This document shows, piece after piece, positions 51,001-58,654 of a stretch of DNA of 64,000 nucleotides. Under the pieces are notes generated by a model, which worked only from the letters and a program-made list of their open reading frames with translations, did no database searches and was not told where the DNA came from. Where the stretch lies: positions 1 to 64,000 of the forward strand of contig NZ_JAQQLF010000004.1 of the NCBI RefSeq assembly GCF_028548455.1. The letters run 5' to 3'. Made by a program: the position numbers and the translations under genes. The number at the start of each line of letters is the position of its first letter. The first letter of the stretch is position 1. The stretch is from Vogesella aquatica. Lineage in GTDB: Bacteria; Pseudomonadota; Gammaproteobacteria; Burkholderiales; Chromobacteriaceae.

Positions 51001-51173
51001 GTCTGCCCGTGCTGCAGCGTTTGCTGTTGCACGGCTTGGCGGTTGCTCTGGTAGTCCTGCCATTGCTGGTAGAAGAAGTAGCTGGCCAGCAAGACCACCA
51101 CGGTAATTACCAGGCTCAGCATGCCCGCCAGTTGCAGGCGGGCGAGACGGGTCTGGTCGGGCAAACGTGACAC
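48051..51173 (-). CDS. Membrane sensor with Cache, PAS, GGDEF and EAL domains (cyclic-di-GMP turnover)
   Basis: 1040 aa, GTG start at 51173. Membrane segment 1 about 17-35, a large periplasmic double-Cache sensor (about 40-330; FHGRGYFFIDTLQGDCVLLPTSP is typical), segment 2 about 334-355, two PAS domains (about 385-480 and 490-600), GGDEF (690-694) and EAL (818-820) with DDFGTGYSSL later. Both catalytic signatures are intact, and an RxxD inhibitory site (681-684) lies exactly five residues before GGDEF. It could make and break c-di-GMP. Cache domains commonly sense carboxylates or amino acids; the ligand here is unknown. Confidence 0.92.
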   Translation of the reverse strand: MSRLPDQTRLARLQLAGMLSLVITVVVLLASYFFYQQWQDYQSNRQAVQQQTLQHGQTFLRTWGDDAIITLDTLDHQTHSLLRQRIQEQVDQAHALATALYQTHAHSSQPTSRSRREIVEALRPLRYFHGRGYFFIDTLQGDCVLLPTSPALEGTSLLNNRDDAGTYIMRSLIAATQNAEGAGFASYRWYRPGEKRMAEKVAYARRFEPLGWLIGGGEYVDNVAMDLQKQGLALLAQMRTGQRGGFIVLDRQGQPLQDFLPGKTTLDARLQQRLQAAPLGSFIDFNLQGVQYTAYVGRMAAWGWRVIAVAPSSMLQGHDDQLQQRLGEQTRARVLATLGIFVAALLLAVLFSLFFSRWMRQLADGYRQQIESRQNALEQNAREIELTRYMSDSAADIIVLLDAQGQVAYRNQRARECFDGCHEDTLQQLFASTLPDGDSAELQLTCCHGPVTLEVKLSTVDYQGEQYRCATARDIGARIEQERELRLASKVFEASTEAIVITDAASRIVAVNQAFTAITGYSEAEALGQTPALLSSGKHDADFFHDLWNHLTARGQWAGEIWNRRKSGEVYPEWLSINALRDSHGTLTNYIALFSDISERKEAEARVQHLAEYDYLTDLPNRLLLMDRLQQSLRVAERSRHKVAVLFMDLDRFKNINDTLGHATGDTLLQEVARRTRAVVREMDTVGRTGGDEFVMILPELADNAQAALIAERVLDTLRQPFVLDGHQLVITASIGISISPDDGKDAQLLLKNADMAMYEAKAQGRNNYRFFTERMTAEVRQRLLMENRLRGALARQELHLMLQPKFWVADRRLSGFEALLRWTDCDGVATSPAEFIPVAEESGLIIEIGSWVLRQACQLAAAWPAPASGPALTMAVNVSPRQLAQPGFAELVASILRDTGLAAAQLEIEVTESALLERTGNVKAALDGLKALGVRLAVDDFGTGYSSLAYLKDFAPDTVKIDRCFVTDLQNRHDNAAIVLAIITLAKSLKMEALAEGVETEEELAALAQLGCEAVQGYLTGRPLALDSAAGLVAATARP

Positions 51174-51290
51174 GGCAGTACCTGGTACGAATAGGGGGAG
51201 GGTGCATTATAGAAACGCAGGCCGGCCAGGTATTGATATTTGTCAGTGCGTGCGGCGTTATGCCACGGTTTGCGGTACAATCCGCGCCGG

Positions 51291-51653
51291 GAAGTTGGAC
51301 AGACAGTCGCCGCGTGCTTGCACGGGGAGGAAAGTCCGGGCTCCGCAGGGCAGGATGCTGGCTAACGGCCAGGCGCCGCGAGGCGACGGAAAGTGGAACA
51401 GAGAGCTGAACCGCCGATGGCTGCAGTACCCGCAAGGGTGCTGCAGCACAGGCAAGGGTGAAAAGGTGCGGTAAGAGCGCACCGCGGACGCAGCAATGCG
51501 CACGGCAGGCTAAACCCCATCCGGAGCAAGACCAAATAGGGGTACATTGGCGTGGCCCGCGCTGTACCCGGGTAGGTTGCTTGAGCTTGTCGGTAACGGC
51601 AAGACTAGAGGAATGACTGTCCAACGACAAAACCCGGCTTATCGGCCAACTTC
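51291..51653 (+). ncRNA. rnpB: RNase P RNA, bacterial type A
   Basis: Catalytic RNA that matures tRNA 5' ends. Conserved blocks are present: GAGGAAAGTCCGGGCTCC near 51325-51343, ACAGAGA...GAACCG, GGTAAGAGCGCACCG, CAAGACCAAATAGGGG, and the closing ACTAGAGGAATGACTGTCC. The 5' GAAGTTGG pairs with CCAACTTC at the 3' end (helix P1). Ends follow that helix. A TACAAT hexamer at 51276-51281 suits a -10 box. Confidence 0.96.
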
Positions 51654-51763
51654 CCGCCCCCCATTCCTGTCGCCCGCCACACGCTGGTGCGGCTCCGCCC
51701 TTTGCACCGCAGTCGGGCATTTCTTCCTGCTATTGTCATTGCTCAAAAAATAGGCAAAAAGCT

Positions 51764-51793
51764 TTTTACCCGCCGCGTAAAAGGCAGTACAAT
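51764..51793 (+). promoter_or_regulatory. Promoter of the dusB-fis operon
   Basis: TTTTAC (51764-51769) and TACAAT (51788-51793) with 18-base spacing, 36 bases before the dusB start, followed by a GC-rich discriminator (GGCGACC) of the kind seen at growth-rate-regulated promoters. Confidence 0.5.
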
Positions 51794-51828
51794 GGCGACC
51801 CTTTTCACCCCATGTCCTTCTTTTTGCG

Positions 51829-52860
51829 ATGCAAATCGGCCCTTACGTTCTGAAAAACCGTCTGATCGTCGCCCCCATGGCGGGCGTGACAGACCGGCCG
51901 TTCCGCATGCTGTGCAAAAAGCTGGGCGCGGGCATGGCGGTATCGGAAATGATTACCGCCAACAAGGCGCTGTGGACCACCCCCAAGACACTGCGCCGCG
52001 CCAACCACGAAGGCGAAGTGGAGCCCATCGTGGTGCAGATCGCCGGTGGCGACGCGCAGATGCTGGCCGATGCCGCCCGCCTGAACGTGGAGCACGGCGC
52101 GCAGATCATAGACATCAATATGGGCTGCCCCGCCAAGAAGGTGTGCAATGTGGCCGCCGGTAGCGCCTTGCTGCGCGACCTGGGCAACGTTGGCCGCATC
52201 CTGGAGGCGGTGGTGAAGGCGGTGGACGTGCCGGTGACGCTGAAAACCCGCACCGGCTGGAGCCAGGACGTGAAAACCGCGCTGCAGGTAGCGCGCATGG
52301 CCGAGGATGCCGGCATTGCCGCCCTGGCCCTGCACGGGCGCACGCGCGAGGACATGTACCGCGGCGCGGCCGAGTACGACACCATCGCCGCGGTCAAGCA
52401 GGCCGTGCGCATGCCGGTGATCGCCAACGGCGATATCGACAGCCCGCAGAAGGCCAAATACGTGCTGGATTACACCGGCGCCGACGCCATCATGATCGGC
52501 CGTGCGGCGCAGGGGCGGCCGTGGATCTTTCGCGAGATCCAGCATTATCTGGACACCGGCGAGCTATTACCGCCGCCGCGTATCGCCGAGATCAGCGCCA
52601 TCATGCAGGCGCACCTGGCCGAGCTGTACGATTTTTACGGCGAATACAGCGGCAGCCGTATCGCGCGCAAGCATATTGCCTGGTACACCAAGGGGCTGCG
52701 CGGCAGTAACGAATTCCGCCAGGCGATGTACCAGCTGGAAACCACAGCCGAGCAGCAGCAAGCGGTAGCGCATTATTTTGACAGCCTGGCCCGGCATTCG
52801 GACCGGCTGCAATACGTAGCAGACAGCAGCACCAGCGCCGAAGCCGACGCGCTGGCATAA
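51829..52860 (+). CDS. dusB: tRNA-dihydrouridine synthase B
   Basis: FMN enzyme reducing uridine in the D-loop of tRNA. 343 aa. VAPMAGVTDRPFR, the active-site Cys 100 in INMGCPAKKVCN, VTLKTRTGW, LALHGRT and NGDIDSP are the Dus signatures. ATG at 51829. It is followed 22 bases later by fis, the standard dusB-fis order in proteobacteria. Confidence 0.95.
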   Translation: MQIGPYVLKNRLIVAPMAGVTDRPFRMLCKKLGAGMAVSEMITANKALWTTPKTLRRANHEGEVEPIVVQIAGGDAQMLADAARLNVEHGAQIIDINMGCPAKKVCNVAAGSALLRDLGNVGRILEAVVKAVDVPVTLKTRTGWSQDVKTALQVARMAEDAGIAALALHGRTREDMYRGAAEYDTIAAVKQAVRMPVIANGDIDSPQKAKYVLDYTGADAIMIGRAAQGRPWIFREIQHYLDTGELLPPPRIAEISAIMQAHLAELYDFYGEYSGSRIARKHIAWYTKGLRGSNEFRQAMYQLETTAEQQQAVAHYFDSLARHSDRLQYVADSSTSAEADALA

Positions 52861-52882
52861 CCACCAAGACAACAATAACATC

Positions 52883-53119
52883 ATGCAAAACAACGACGAC
52901 ATTTCCCTTAGCGTGCGCCTGGCCATGGAGCAGTACTTTCGCGACCTGGACGGCGAAGCGCCTGCTGCCATTTACGATATGGTGCTGGCCTGTGTGGAAA
53001 AACCGCTTTTGGAAGTCGTGCTGAACCATACCCAGGGTAACCAGACGCGGGCTGCCGAGCTACTCGGCCTGAACCGCAATACCCTGCGCAAAAAGATGAA
53101 GGCCTACGACCTGATCTGA
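52883..53119 (+). CDS. fis: DNA-binding protein Fis
   Basis: Nucleoid-associated protein that bends DNA and activates rRNA promoters. 78 aa, shorter than E. coli Fis (98) at the N terminus, as in other betaproteobacteria. The HTH QGNQTRAAELLGLNRNTLRKKMKAYDL is nearly that of E. coli. Co-transcribed with dusB. A strong terminator follows. Confidence 0.95.
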   Translation: MQNNDDISLSVRLAMEQYFRDLDGEAPAAIYDMVLACVEKPLLEVVLNHTQGNQTRAAELLGLNRNTLRKKMKAYDLI

Positions 53120-53124
53120 CAGCC

Positions 53125-53152
53125 AAGCCACCCGTGTAAGCGGGTGGCTTTT
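53125..53152 (+). terminator. Rho-independent terminator after fis
   Basis: AAGCCACCCG-TGTAAG-CGGGTGGCTT followed by TTGTTTTG. Confidence 0.9.
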
Positions 53153-53333
53153 GTTTTGCCTGAAGCCAGCCGCCCCGCGCGGCAGGCACTATAAAACCAT
53201 GTGGCAGTGCGTTGGCGCTGCCGCTAACTCCCCTGCAAGGCAGGGGCGGGGGACGGGATCATTCAGCCAGGCCGTTGCGGCCGGTGCGGGCAGAGGCCGG
53301 CACAGCAGCACGGCCAGTATTTATCACGGCAAG

Positions 53334-53356
53334 GCAGTAGCCTGGCCACTGTTTTT
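53334..53356 (+). promoter_or_regulatory. Terminator-like hairpin in the purH leader
   Basis: CAGTAG and CCACTG around CCTGG (one mismatch), directly followed by T6, ending about 20 bases before the purH start. An upstream GGCCAG at 53312 can instead pair with CTGGCC at 53342, giving an alternative fold. This is an attenuator layout, but I could not match the leader to the ZTP riboswitch consensus. Confidence 0.35.
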
Positions 53357-53376
53357 TAGACTAGCGGTAGAGAATC

Positions 53377-54954
53377 ATGACCAAGATCGAACGTGCGCTG
53401 ATCAGCGTTTCCGACAAAACCGGTGTACTGGAATTTGCCCGTGCCCTGGCGGGTTTCGGTGTAGAAATCCTGTCCACAGGCGGTACTTCCAAACTGCTGC
53501 GCGATGCCGGCGTGCCGGTAATTGACGTATCCGACTACACCGGCTTCCCGGAAATGCTGGATGGCCGTGTGAAAACCCTGCACCCTAAAGTACACGGCGG
53601 CATTCTGGGCCGTCGCGACCTGCCGGAACACGTAGCCACCATGCAAGAGCACGGTATCGGCAACATCGACCTGGTGTGCGTGAACCTCTACCCGTTTGAA
53701 GCCACCATCGCCAAGACCGACTGCCCGCTGGAAGACGCCATCGAGAACATCGATATCGGCGGCCCTACCATGGTGCGCTCCGCCGCCAAAAACTGGCAGC
53801 ACGTGGCCATCGTCACCGACGCGGCAGACTACAGCGCGCTGGTCGCCGAAATGCAGGCCAACGCCGGCCAGCTGTCCAAGCTGACCCGCCTGAGCCTGTG
53901 CAAGAAAGCCTTTACCCACACCGCCGCCTACGATGGCGCCATCTCCAACTACCTGACCAGCCTGGCCGAAGGCGTAGACGCCGGCGTGCCGGACCGCGCC
54001 GCCTTCCCGGACCGTCTGAACGTGCAGTTCGTCAAAGTGCAGGACATGCGCTACGGTGAAAACCCGCACCAGTCCGCCGCGTTCTACCGCGACCTGGACC
54101 CGGCCGCCGGTACCATTGCCGGTTATCGCCAGCTGCAGGGTAAAGAGCTGTCGTACAACAACATCGCCGACGCCGACGCCGCCTGGGAAGCCGTGAAAAC
54201 CTTCGACGCCCCGGCCTGTGTCATCGTGAAGCACGCCAACCCGTGCGGCGTGGCCATTGCTGCCGACACGCTTACCGCCTACCGTCTGGCGTTTGCTACC
54301 GATACCACCAGCGCTTTTGGCGGCATCATTGCCTTCAACCGCCCGGTAGATGCTGAAACCGTGGAAGCGGTAACCGGCCAGTTCCTGGAAGTGCTGATGG
54401 CACCGTCGTTTACCGACGAAGCCAAAGCCATCATCGCCGCCAAGAAAAACGTACGCGTGCTGGAAGTACCGCTGCACGACGGCGCCAACCGCTTCGAACT
54501 GAAGCGCGTAGGCGGTGGTGTGCTGGTGCAGACCCCGGATATCCGCAACGTGGGCCTGGACGAGCTGCGCGTGGTGACCAAGCGTGCCCCGACCGAACAG
54601 GAAATGGCCGACCTGCTGTTTGCCTGGCGCGTGGCCAAGTACGTGAAGTCCAACGCCATCGTGTTCTGCAAGAACGGCCAGACCGCCGGTATCGGCGCCG
54701 GCCAGATGAGCCGCGTGGATTCCACCCGCATTGCCGCGCGCAAGGCACAAGACGCCGGCCTGGCGCTGCAAGGTGCCGTGGCCTCCAGTGATGCCTTCTT
54801 CCCGTTCCGTGACGGTATCGATGTGATCGCCGAGCAAGGCATCAAGGCCATCATCCAGCCGGGTGGCTCCATGCGTGACGACGAAGTGTTCGCCGCCGCC
54901 GACGAGCACGGCATTGCCATGGTGCTCACCGGCGTACGTCACTTCCGCCATTAA
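53377..54954 (+). CDS. purH: Bifunctional AICAR formyltransferase / IMP cyclohydrolase
   Basis: Last two steps of de novo IMP synthesis. 525 aa. The N-terminal MGS-like cyclohydrolase has [28 protein letters not shown] and [15 protein letters not shown]; the transformylase half has KYGENPHQ-type [23 protein letters not shown] and [14 protein letters not shown] at 53377 without a strong ribosome site. pagP and purD follow on the same strand; an inverted motif pair lies right after the stop. Confidence 0.96.
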   Translation: MTKIERALISVSDKTGVLEFARALAGFGVEILSTGGTSKLLRDAGVPVIDVSDYTGFPEMLDGRVKTLHPKVHGGILGRRDLPEHVATMQEHGIGNIDLVCVNLYPFEATIAKTDCPLEDAIENIDIGGPTMVRSAAKNWQHVAIVTDAADYSALVAEMQANAGQLSKLTRLSLCKKAFTHTAAYDGAISNYLTSLAEGVDAGVPDRAAFPDRLNVQFVKVQDMRYGENPHQSAAFYRDLDPAAGTIAGYRQLQGKELSYNNIADADAAWEAVKTFDAPACVIVKHANPCGVAIAADTLTAYRLAFATDTTSAFGGIIAFNRPVDAETVEAVTGQFLEVLMAPSFTDEAKAIIAAKKNVRVLEVPLHDGANRFELKRVGGGVLVQTPDIRNVGLDELRVVTKRAPTEQEMADLLFAWRVAKYVKSNAIVFCKNGQTAGIGAGQMSRVDSTRIAARKAQDAGLALQGAVASSDAFFPFRDGIDVIAEQGIKAIIQPGGSMRDDEVFAAADEHGIAMVLTGVRHFRH

Positions 54955-54968
54955 GCTTTTCTGCCGCA

Positions 54969-54997
54969 AGGTTGGCCGCCTTCCTTGCGGCCAACCT
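54969..54997. repeat. Inverted motif pair forming a hairpin between purH and pagP
   Basis: AGGTTGGCCGC (54969-54979) and GCGGCCAACCT (54987-54997), perfect 11-bp arms with a 7-base loop, 15 bases after the purH stop. It acts like a terminator stem without a T-run and ends 3 bases before the pagP ribosome site. Confidence 0.85.
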
Positions 54998-55013
54998 GTT
55001 AAAGGCATCAGTT

Positions 55014-55565
55014 TTGATAAAAAAGAGTTTTGTATTGAGCAGCCTGCTGCTGGTGGCAGCATCGGCACAGGCGCTGGAATGCGGTAACAGTGACAGCTGG
55101 CTGGACAAAGGCTGTCGCCGCACGACCCAGGTGCTGAACGAGGGCGAAACCGATATCTACGCTACCGGTTACGCCTACCATCTGCGCAGCATGTATAGCG
55201 CCGAGAAGATCAAGTCGTTCAACGAGCGCGCCTGGGGCGGCGGTGTGGGCAAAAGCCTGTACGACGAAGACGGCGACTGGCACGGCGTATACGCCATGGC
55301 GTTTCTGGACTCGCATAAAGACGTGGAGCCCACTGCCGGCTACGGCTACCAGAAAATGGTGCCCATAGCGGGCGAGTGGAAGGTGGGGGCCGGTTTTACC
55401 GCCTTTCTCACCAGCCGCACCGACACCCTGAAAGGCGTGCCGGTACCGGTGGTGCTGCCGCTGGCGTCCTTGCAGTACCGCAAGAGTGCGCTGATGGCGT
55501 CGTTCATGCCGGGGCCCAAAGGCAACGGTAATGTGTTTTTCCTGTTTGGCCGCATTCACTACTAA
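55014..55565 (+). CDS. pagP: Lipid A palmitoyltransferase PagP
   Basis: Outer-membrane 8-strand barrel that moves a palmitoyl chain from phospholipid to lipid A. 183 aa: signal peptide ending ASAQA, then the amphipathic helix and barrel. The catalytic residues are all there: H56 (GYAYHLRSMYS), D99 and S100 (AFLDSHKD), equal to H33/D76/S77 of the E. coli mature protein. No ATG is available; the TTG at 55014 with AAAGG 8 bases upstream gives a normal signal peptide (MIKKSFVLSSLLLVAASAQA). Sits between two purine genes with no obvious functional link. Confidence 0.88.
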   Translation: MIKKSFVLSSLLLVAASAQALECGNSDSWLDKGCRRTTQVLNEGETDIYATGYAYHLRSMYSAEKIKSFNERAWGGGVGKSLYDEDGDWHGVYAMAFLDSHKDVEPTAGYGYQKMVPIAGEWKVGAGFTAFLTSRTDTLKGVPVPVVLPLASLQYRKSALMASFMPGPKGNGNVFFLFGRIHY

Positions 55566-55620
55566 CCCTGCGCGCTGCCACCGGCAGCCGCACGACGACA
55601 CCCATGTTTGAGGAAAGCAG

Positions 55621-56898
55621 ATGAAAATCCTGGTAATCGGCTCTGGTGGCCGCGAACACGCACTGGCCTGGCGCATTGCCCAATCCCGCCGCGTGTCCAA
55701 AGTGTATGTGGCACCGGGTAATGCGGGTACCGAGCTGGACCCGAATCTGAGCAATGTGGCCATTACTGCCATCCCCGAGCTGGTAGCGTTTGCCCGTGAC
55801 GAAAAAATCGAGCTGACGGTAGTCGGCCCCGAAGCCCCGCTGGCCGCCGGCGTGGTAGACGCCTTCCGTGCCGCCGGCCTGAAGATCTTCGGCCCCACCC
55901 AGTACGCCGCGCAGCTGGAAAGCTCCAAAGACTTTGCCAAAGCCTTCATGCAGCGCCACGGCATCCCGACTGCCGGCTACGAAACCTTCAGCGACGCCGC
56001 TGCCGCCCACGACTACGTTGGCCGCAAGGGCGCGCCTATCGTGATCAAGGCCGACGGCCTGGCCGCTGGCAAGGGCGTGGTGGTAGCGATGACGCTGGAC
56101 GAAGCGCACGCCGCCATCGACGACATGCTGGTGGGCAACAAGATGGGCGACGCCGGTGCCCGCGTGGTGATCGAGGACTTCCTGCAGGGCGAGGAAGCCA
56201 GTTTTATCGTGATGGTAGACGGCGACAACGTGCTGGCCATGGCCACCAGCCAGGACCACAAGCGCCTGCTGGACGGCGACAAGGGCCCCAACACCGGCGG
56301 CATGGGTGCCTACAGCCCGGCACCGGTGGTCACCCCGGAAATCCATGCCCGCGTGATGCGTGAAATCATCATGCCTACCGTGCGTGGCATGAAGGCCGAC
56401 GGCCACACCTACACCGGTTTCCTGTACGCCGGCCTGATGATAGACGCCGATGGCAACCCGTTCACCATCGAGTTCAACTGCCGCTTTGGCGACCCGGAAA
56501 CCCAGCCCATCATGGCGCGTTTGAAGTCCGACTTCACCGTACTGCTGGAAGCCGGCGTCAACGGCAAGCTGGACACGGTAGAAGCCGACTGGGACCGCCG
56601 TGTGGCACTGGGCGTGGTACTGGCGGCCGATGGCTACCCGGAAGCGCCGCGCAAGGGCGACCTGATCAGCGGCATTCCGGCGCACACCGAAGACACCATG
56701 ACCTTCCACGCCGGCAGCACCTTCAATGCCGACAAGCAGCTGGTCACCAATGGTGGCCGCGTGCTGTGTGTCGTGGGCCTGGGCGACAACGTGAAGCTGG
56801 CGCAGCAGAAAGCCTACGCCGTGGCAGACCAGATCCAGTTCGCAGGCAAGCAGTTGCGCCGCGATATCGGCGGCAAGGCGCTGAACCGCGCCAAGTAA
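55621..56898 (+). CDS. purD: Phosphoribosylamine--glycine ligase (GAR synthetase)
   Basis: Second step of purine synthesis. 425 aa, ATP-grasp fold. MKILVIGSGGREHALAW, VGPEAPLAAGVVD, IKADGLAAGKGVVVA, QDHKRLLDGDKGPNTGGMGAYSP and the metal site EFNCRFGDPETQ are all diagnostic. GAGGAAAG precedes the ATG. Follows pagP by 55 bases and ends at a strong terminator. Confidence 0.97.
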   Translation: MKILVIGSGGREHALAWRIAQSRRVSKVYVAPGNAGTELDPNLSNVAITAIPELVAFARDEKIELTVVGPEAPLAAGVVDAFRAAGLKIFGPTQYAAQLESSKDFAKAFMQRHGIPTAGYETFSDAAAAHDYVGRKGAPIVIKADGLAAGKGVVVAMTLDEAHAAIDDMLVGNKMGDAGARVVIEDFLQGEEASFIVMVDGDNVLAMATSQDHKRLLDGDKGPNTGGMGAYSPAPVVTPEIHARVMREIIMPTVRGMKADGHTYTGFLYAGLMIDADGNPFTIEFNCRFGDPETQPIMARLKSDFTVLLEAGVNGKLDTVEADWDRRVALGVVLAADGYPEAPRKGDLISGIPAHTEDTMTFHAGSTFNADKQLVTNGGRVLCVVGLGDNVKLAQQKAYAVADQIQFAGKQLRRDIGGKALNRAK

Positions 56899-56918
56899 GC
56901 ATCGCCAGTCACATCGCC

Positions 56919-56946
56919 AACGGCACCGTAAGGTGCCGTTTTTTTA
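56919..56946 (+). terminator. Rho-independent terminator after purD
   Basis: AACGGCACC-GTAA-GGTGCCGTT followed by T6. Confidence 0.94.
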
Positions 56947-57037
56947 TGCCTGTTTGACCGTGCACCAGCTGTATTTGTCGCGCTTTTGTTACCCCGCCCG
57001 CTAGATTGCCCTTATCGCATCCTGTGAAAGGCAAAAC

Positions 57038-57241
57038 ATGCAAAGTACCGCCCCAAGCCGCTGGTGGGCACGCTGGCGGCGATACTGGCGCCGCGAAAAG
57101 CGCAGCTGGTGCCGGGTAGCCTACTGGCTGCGCCAGCCCCCGCGCTATGACCGCTGCTGTGCCTGGCAGCGCAGCCCGCCGAGCAGGCAAGAAAAATCGC
57201 AACTTGGCCTGCCGCCCGGGCAGAAGCGCCTACACTGGTAA
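57038..57241 (+). CDS. Small Trp/Arg-rich basic protein, unknown
   Basis: 67 aa, not recognised. AAAGG sits 7 bases before the ATG in an otherwise normal leader (TGTGAAAGGCAAAACATG), so it is likely translated. Composition is unusual: the first 30 residues contain seven Trp and about nine Arg/Lys (SRWWARWRRYWRREKRSWCR). No signal peptide. It could bind nucleic acid or membranes. A stop just before the next gene (28-base spacing) allows co-transcription with the solute-binding protein. Also possible that the frame is chance, since GC-rich sequence favours such codons. Confidence 0.45.
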   Translation: MQSTAPSRWWARWRRYWRREKRSWCRVAYWLRQPPRYDRCCAWQRSPPSRQEKSQLGLPPGQKRLHW

Positions 57242-57269
57242 CAGGATGTTTGTTTCGGGAGCGTGCGCC

Positions 57270-58001
57270 ATGAAGCAATTTCTATCGGCAAGCCTGTTCA
57301 GCGCTTGCCTCAGTCTGACGCCGGCGCAGGCTGCCGACCCGGCGCACCTGAAGCTGCTGACCGAAGACTACCCGCCGTTCAATATGTCGGACGTCAGTGG
57401 CCACATCACCGGTTTGTCCACCGATATCGTGCACCAGCTGCTGCAGCGTGCCGGTATCAGCCACGACATCGAGCTGCTGCCGTGGGTGCGAGCCTTCAAT
57501 CGCGCCGTGCTGGAGCCTGGCTCCTGCGTATACTCCACGACGCGTACCGAGCAGCGCGAGCATCAGCTCAAATGGATAGGCCCCATCGTAGAGAACCCCT
57601 GGGTGCTGTACGCCCGTAGCGATAACAAGACCGTGGTCACCACGCTGGAATCCGTGCGCCCCTACCGGCTGGGCGGTTACAGTGGCGATGCCACCGCCCA
57701 GTACCTGATCAGCAAGAATTTCGAGGTAGATCTGGCGAGCACCGACGTACAAAACGTGCGCAAGCTGGTGGCCGGGCGTATCGACTTCTGGGCTACCGGC
57801 AAATACAGTGGGGCTATGCTGGCTACCCGCGAAAAGGCGGCCAACATCCGCCCGGTGCTTACCTTCAACACCACCTTCATGTACCTGGCCTGCCACCCGC
57901 GCATGGACGACCGCACGGTAGCCCTGCTCAACAACACGCTAGACCGGATGCGCAAAGACGGTACAGTGGCTAAAATCACTGCCCGATACCATCAGGACTA
58001 G
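57270..58001 (+). CDS. Periplasmic solute-binding protein (SBP family 3 type)
   Basis: 243 aa. Signal peptide (MKQFLSASLFSACLSLTPAQA), then LKLLTEDYPPFNMSD...GHITGLSTDIVHQLLQRAG, the usual opening of amino-acid-type binding proteins. The second lobe has YRLGGYSGDATAQYLI. No ABC permease or ATPase is adjacent, so it may be an orphan binding protein or sensor partner. Start at 57270 (GGGAG 8 bases upstream); an in-frame ATG at 57246 would give a longer N terminus. Confidence 0.82.
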   Translation: MKQFLSASLFSACLSLTPAQAADPAHLKLLTEDYPPFNMSDVSGHITGLSTDIVHQLLQRAGISHDIELLPWVRAFNRAVLEPGSCVYSTTRTEQREHQLKWIGPIVENPWVLYARSDNKTVVTTLESVRPYRLGGYSGDATAQYLISKNFEVDLASTDVQNVRKLVAGRIDFWATGKYSGAMLATREKAANIRPVLTFNTTFMYLACHPRMDDRTVALLNNTLDRMRKDGTVAKITARYHQD

Positions 58002-58060
58002 ACGGAACCAAGCCACAGCGCGGCCGGTCTGTCCCTTTACCGAATTCCATAGCGCTGACC

Positions 58061-58636
58061 GTGAAAAAACCGTTTCCCCGCCTGCCGGCGCAGGCCCAGA
58101 TCGACGCCGCCCGTGGCCGCTTTCGTGAAGGTGGCGTATTGGCTTACGCCACCGAATCCTGCTTTGGTCTGGGCTGTGACCCGTTCAATGTGCGCGCCAT
58201 CCGCCGTATCCTGGCGATCAAGGCGCGCCCCACGCACAAAGGCCTGATCGTGATTGCGGCCAACCTGCAGCAGCTGCGCCCGCTGATCCGCCCGCTCACG
58301 CCGGCGCAGCTGGCCACCGTGCAGCGCTACTGGCCCGGCCCGTACACTTTTTTATTGCCGGCATCGCGCCGCGTGCCCACGCTGCTACGCGGGCGGCATG
58401 ATAAAATTGCCGTCCGCATCAGCGCCCACGGCGAAGCCGCCGCGCTATGCCAGGCTTTGGGTTCGCCGCTGGTGTCTACCTCGGCCAACCGGGCCGGGCA
58501 AAAGTCGCTGAAAACCGCGCGTGCCTGCCGCCAGGCATTTGGCCGCGAACAGGTGCTGACGCTCAAAGGCCGTATCGGCAAGCGCCGCAAGCCTTCCACC
58601 ATTATCGATCTCGACAGCGGGCGCGTACTGCGCTAG
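58061..58636 (+). CDS. tsaC: Threonylcarbamoyl-AMP synthase (TsaC/YrdC/Sua5 family)
   Basis: First enzyme of the t6A tRNA modification, using threonine, bicarbonate and ATP. 191 aa, YrdC domain only (no Sua5 extension). GGVLAYATESCFGLGCDPFN, KARPTHKGLIVIAANL, the WPGPYTFLLPA block and the SPLVSTSANRAGQ site are typical. GTG start at 58061 with weak upstream ribosome signal. tolQ follows after 18 bases. Confidence 0.9.
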   Translation: MKKPFPRLPAQAQIDAARGRFREGGVLAYATESCFGLGCDPFNVRAIRRILAIKARPTHKGLIVIAANLQQLRPLIRPLTPAQLATVQRYWPGPYTFLLPASRRVPTLLRGRHDKIAVRISAHGEAAALCQALGSPLVSTSANRAGQKSLKTARACRQAFGREQVLTLKGRIGKRRKPSTIIDLDSGRVLR

Positions 58637-58654
58637 CGCTGCAAGGAGCCACGA

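Noticed and set aside
53160-53376. ZTP (pfl) riboswitch before purH
   Set aside because: The conserved GGGUCGUG-like and CCGCCUGGGC blocks are not found; only a generic hairpin with T6 remains.
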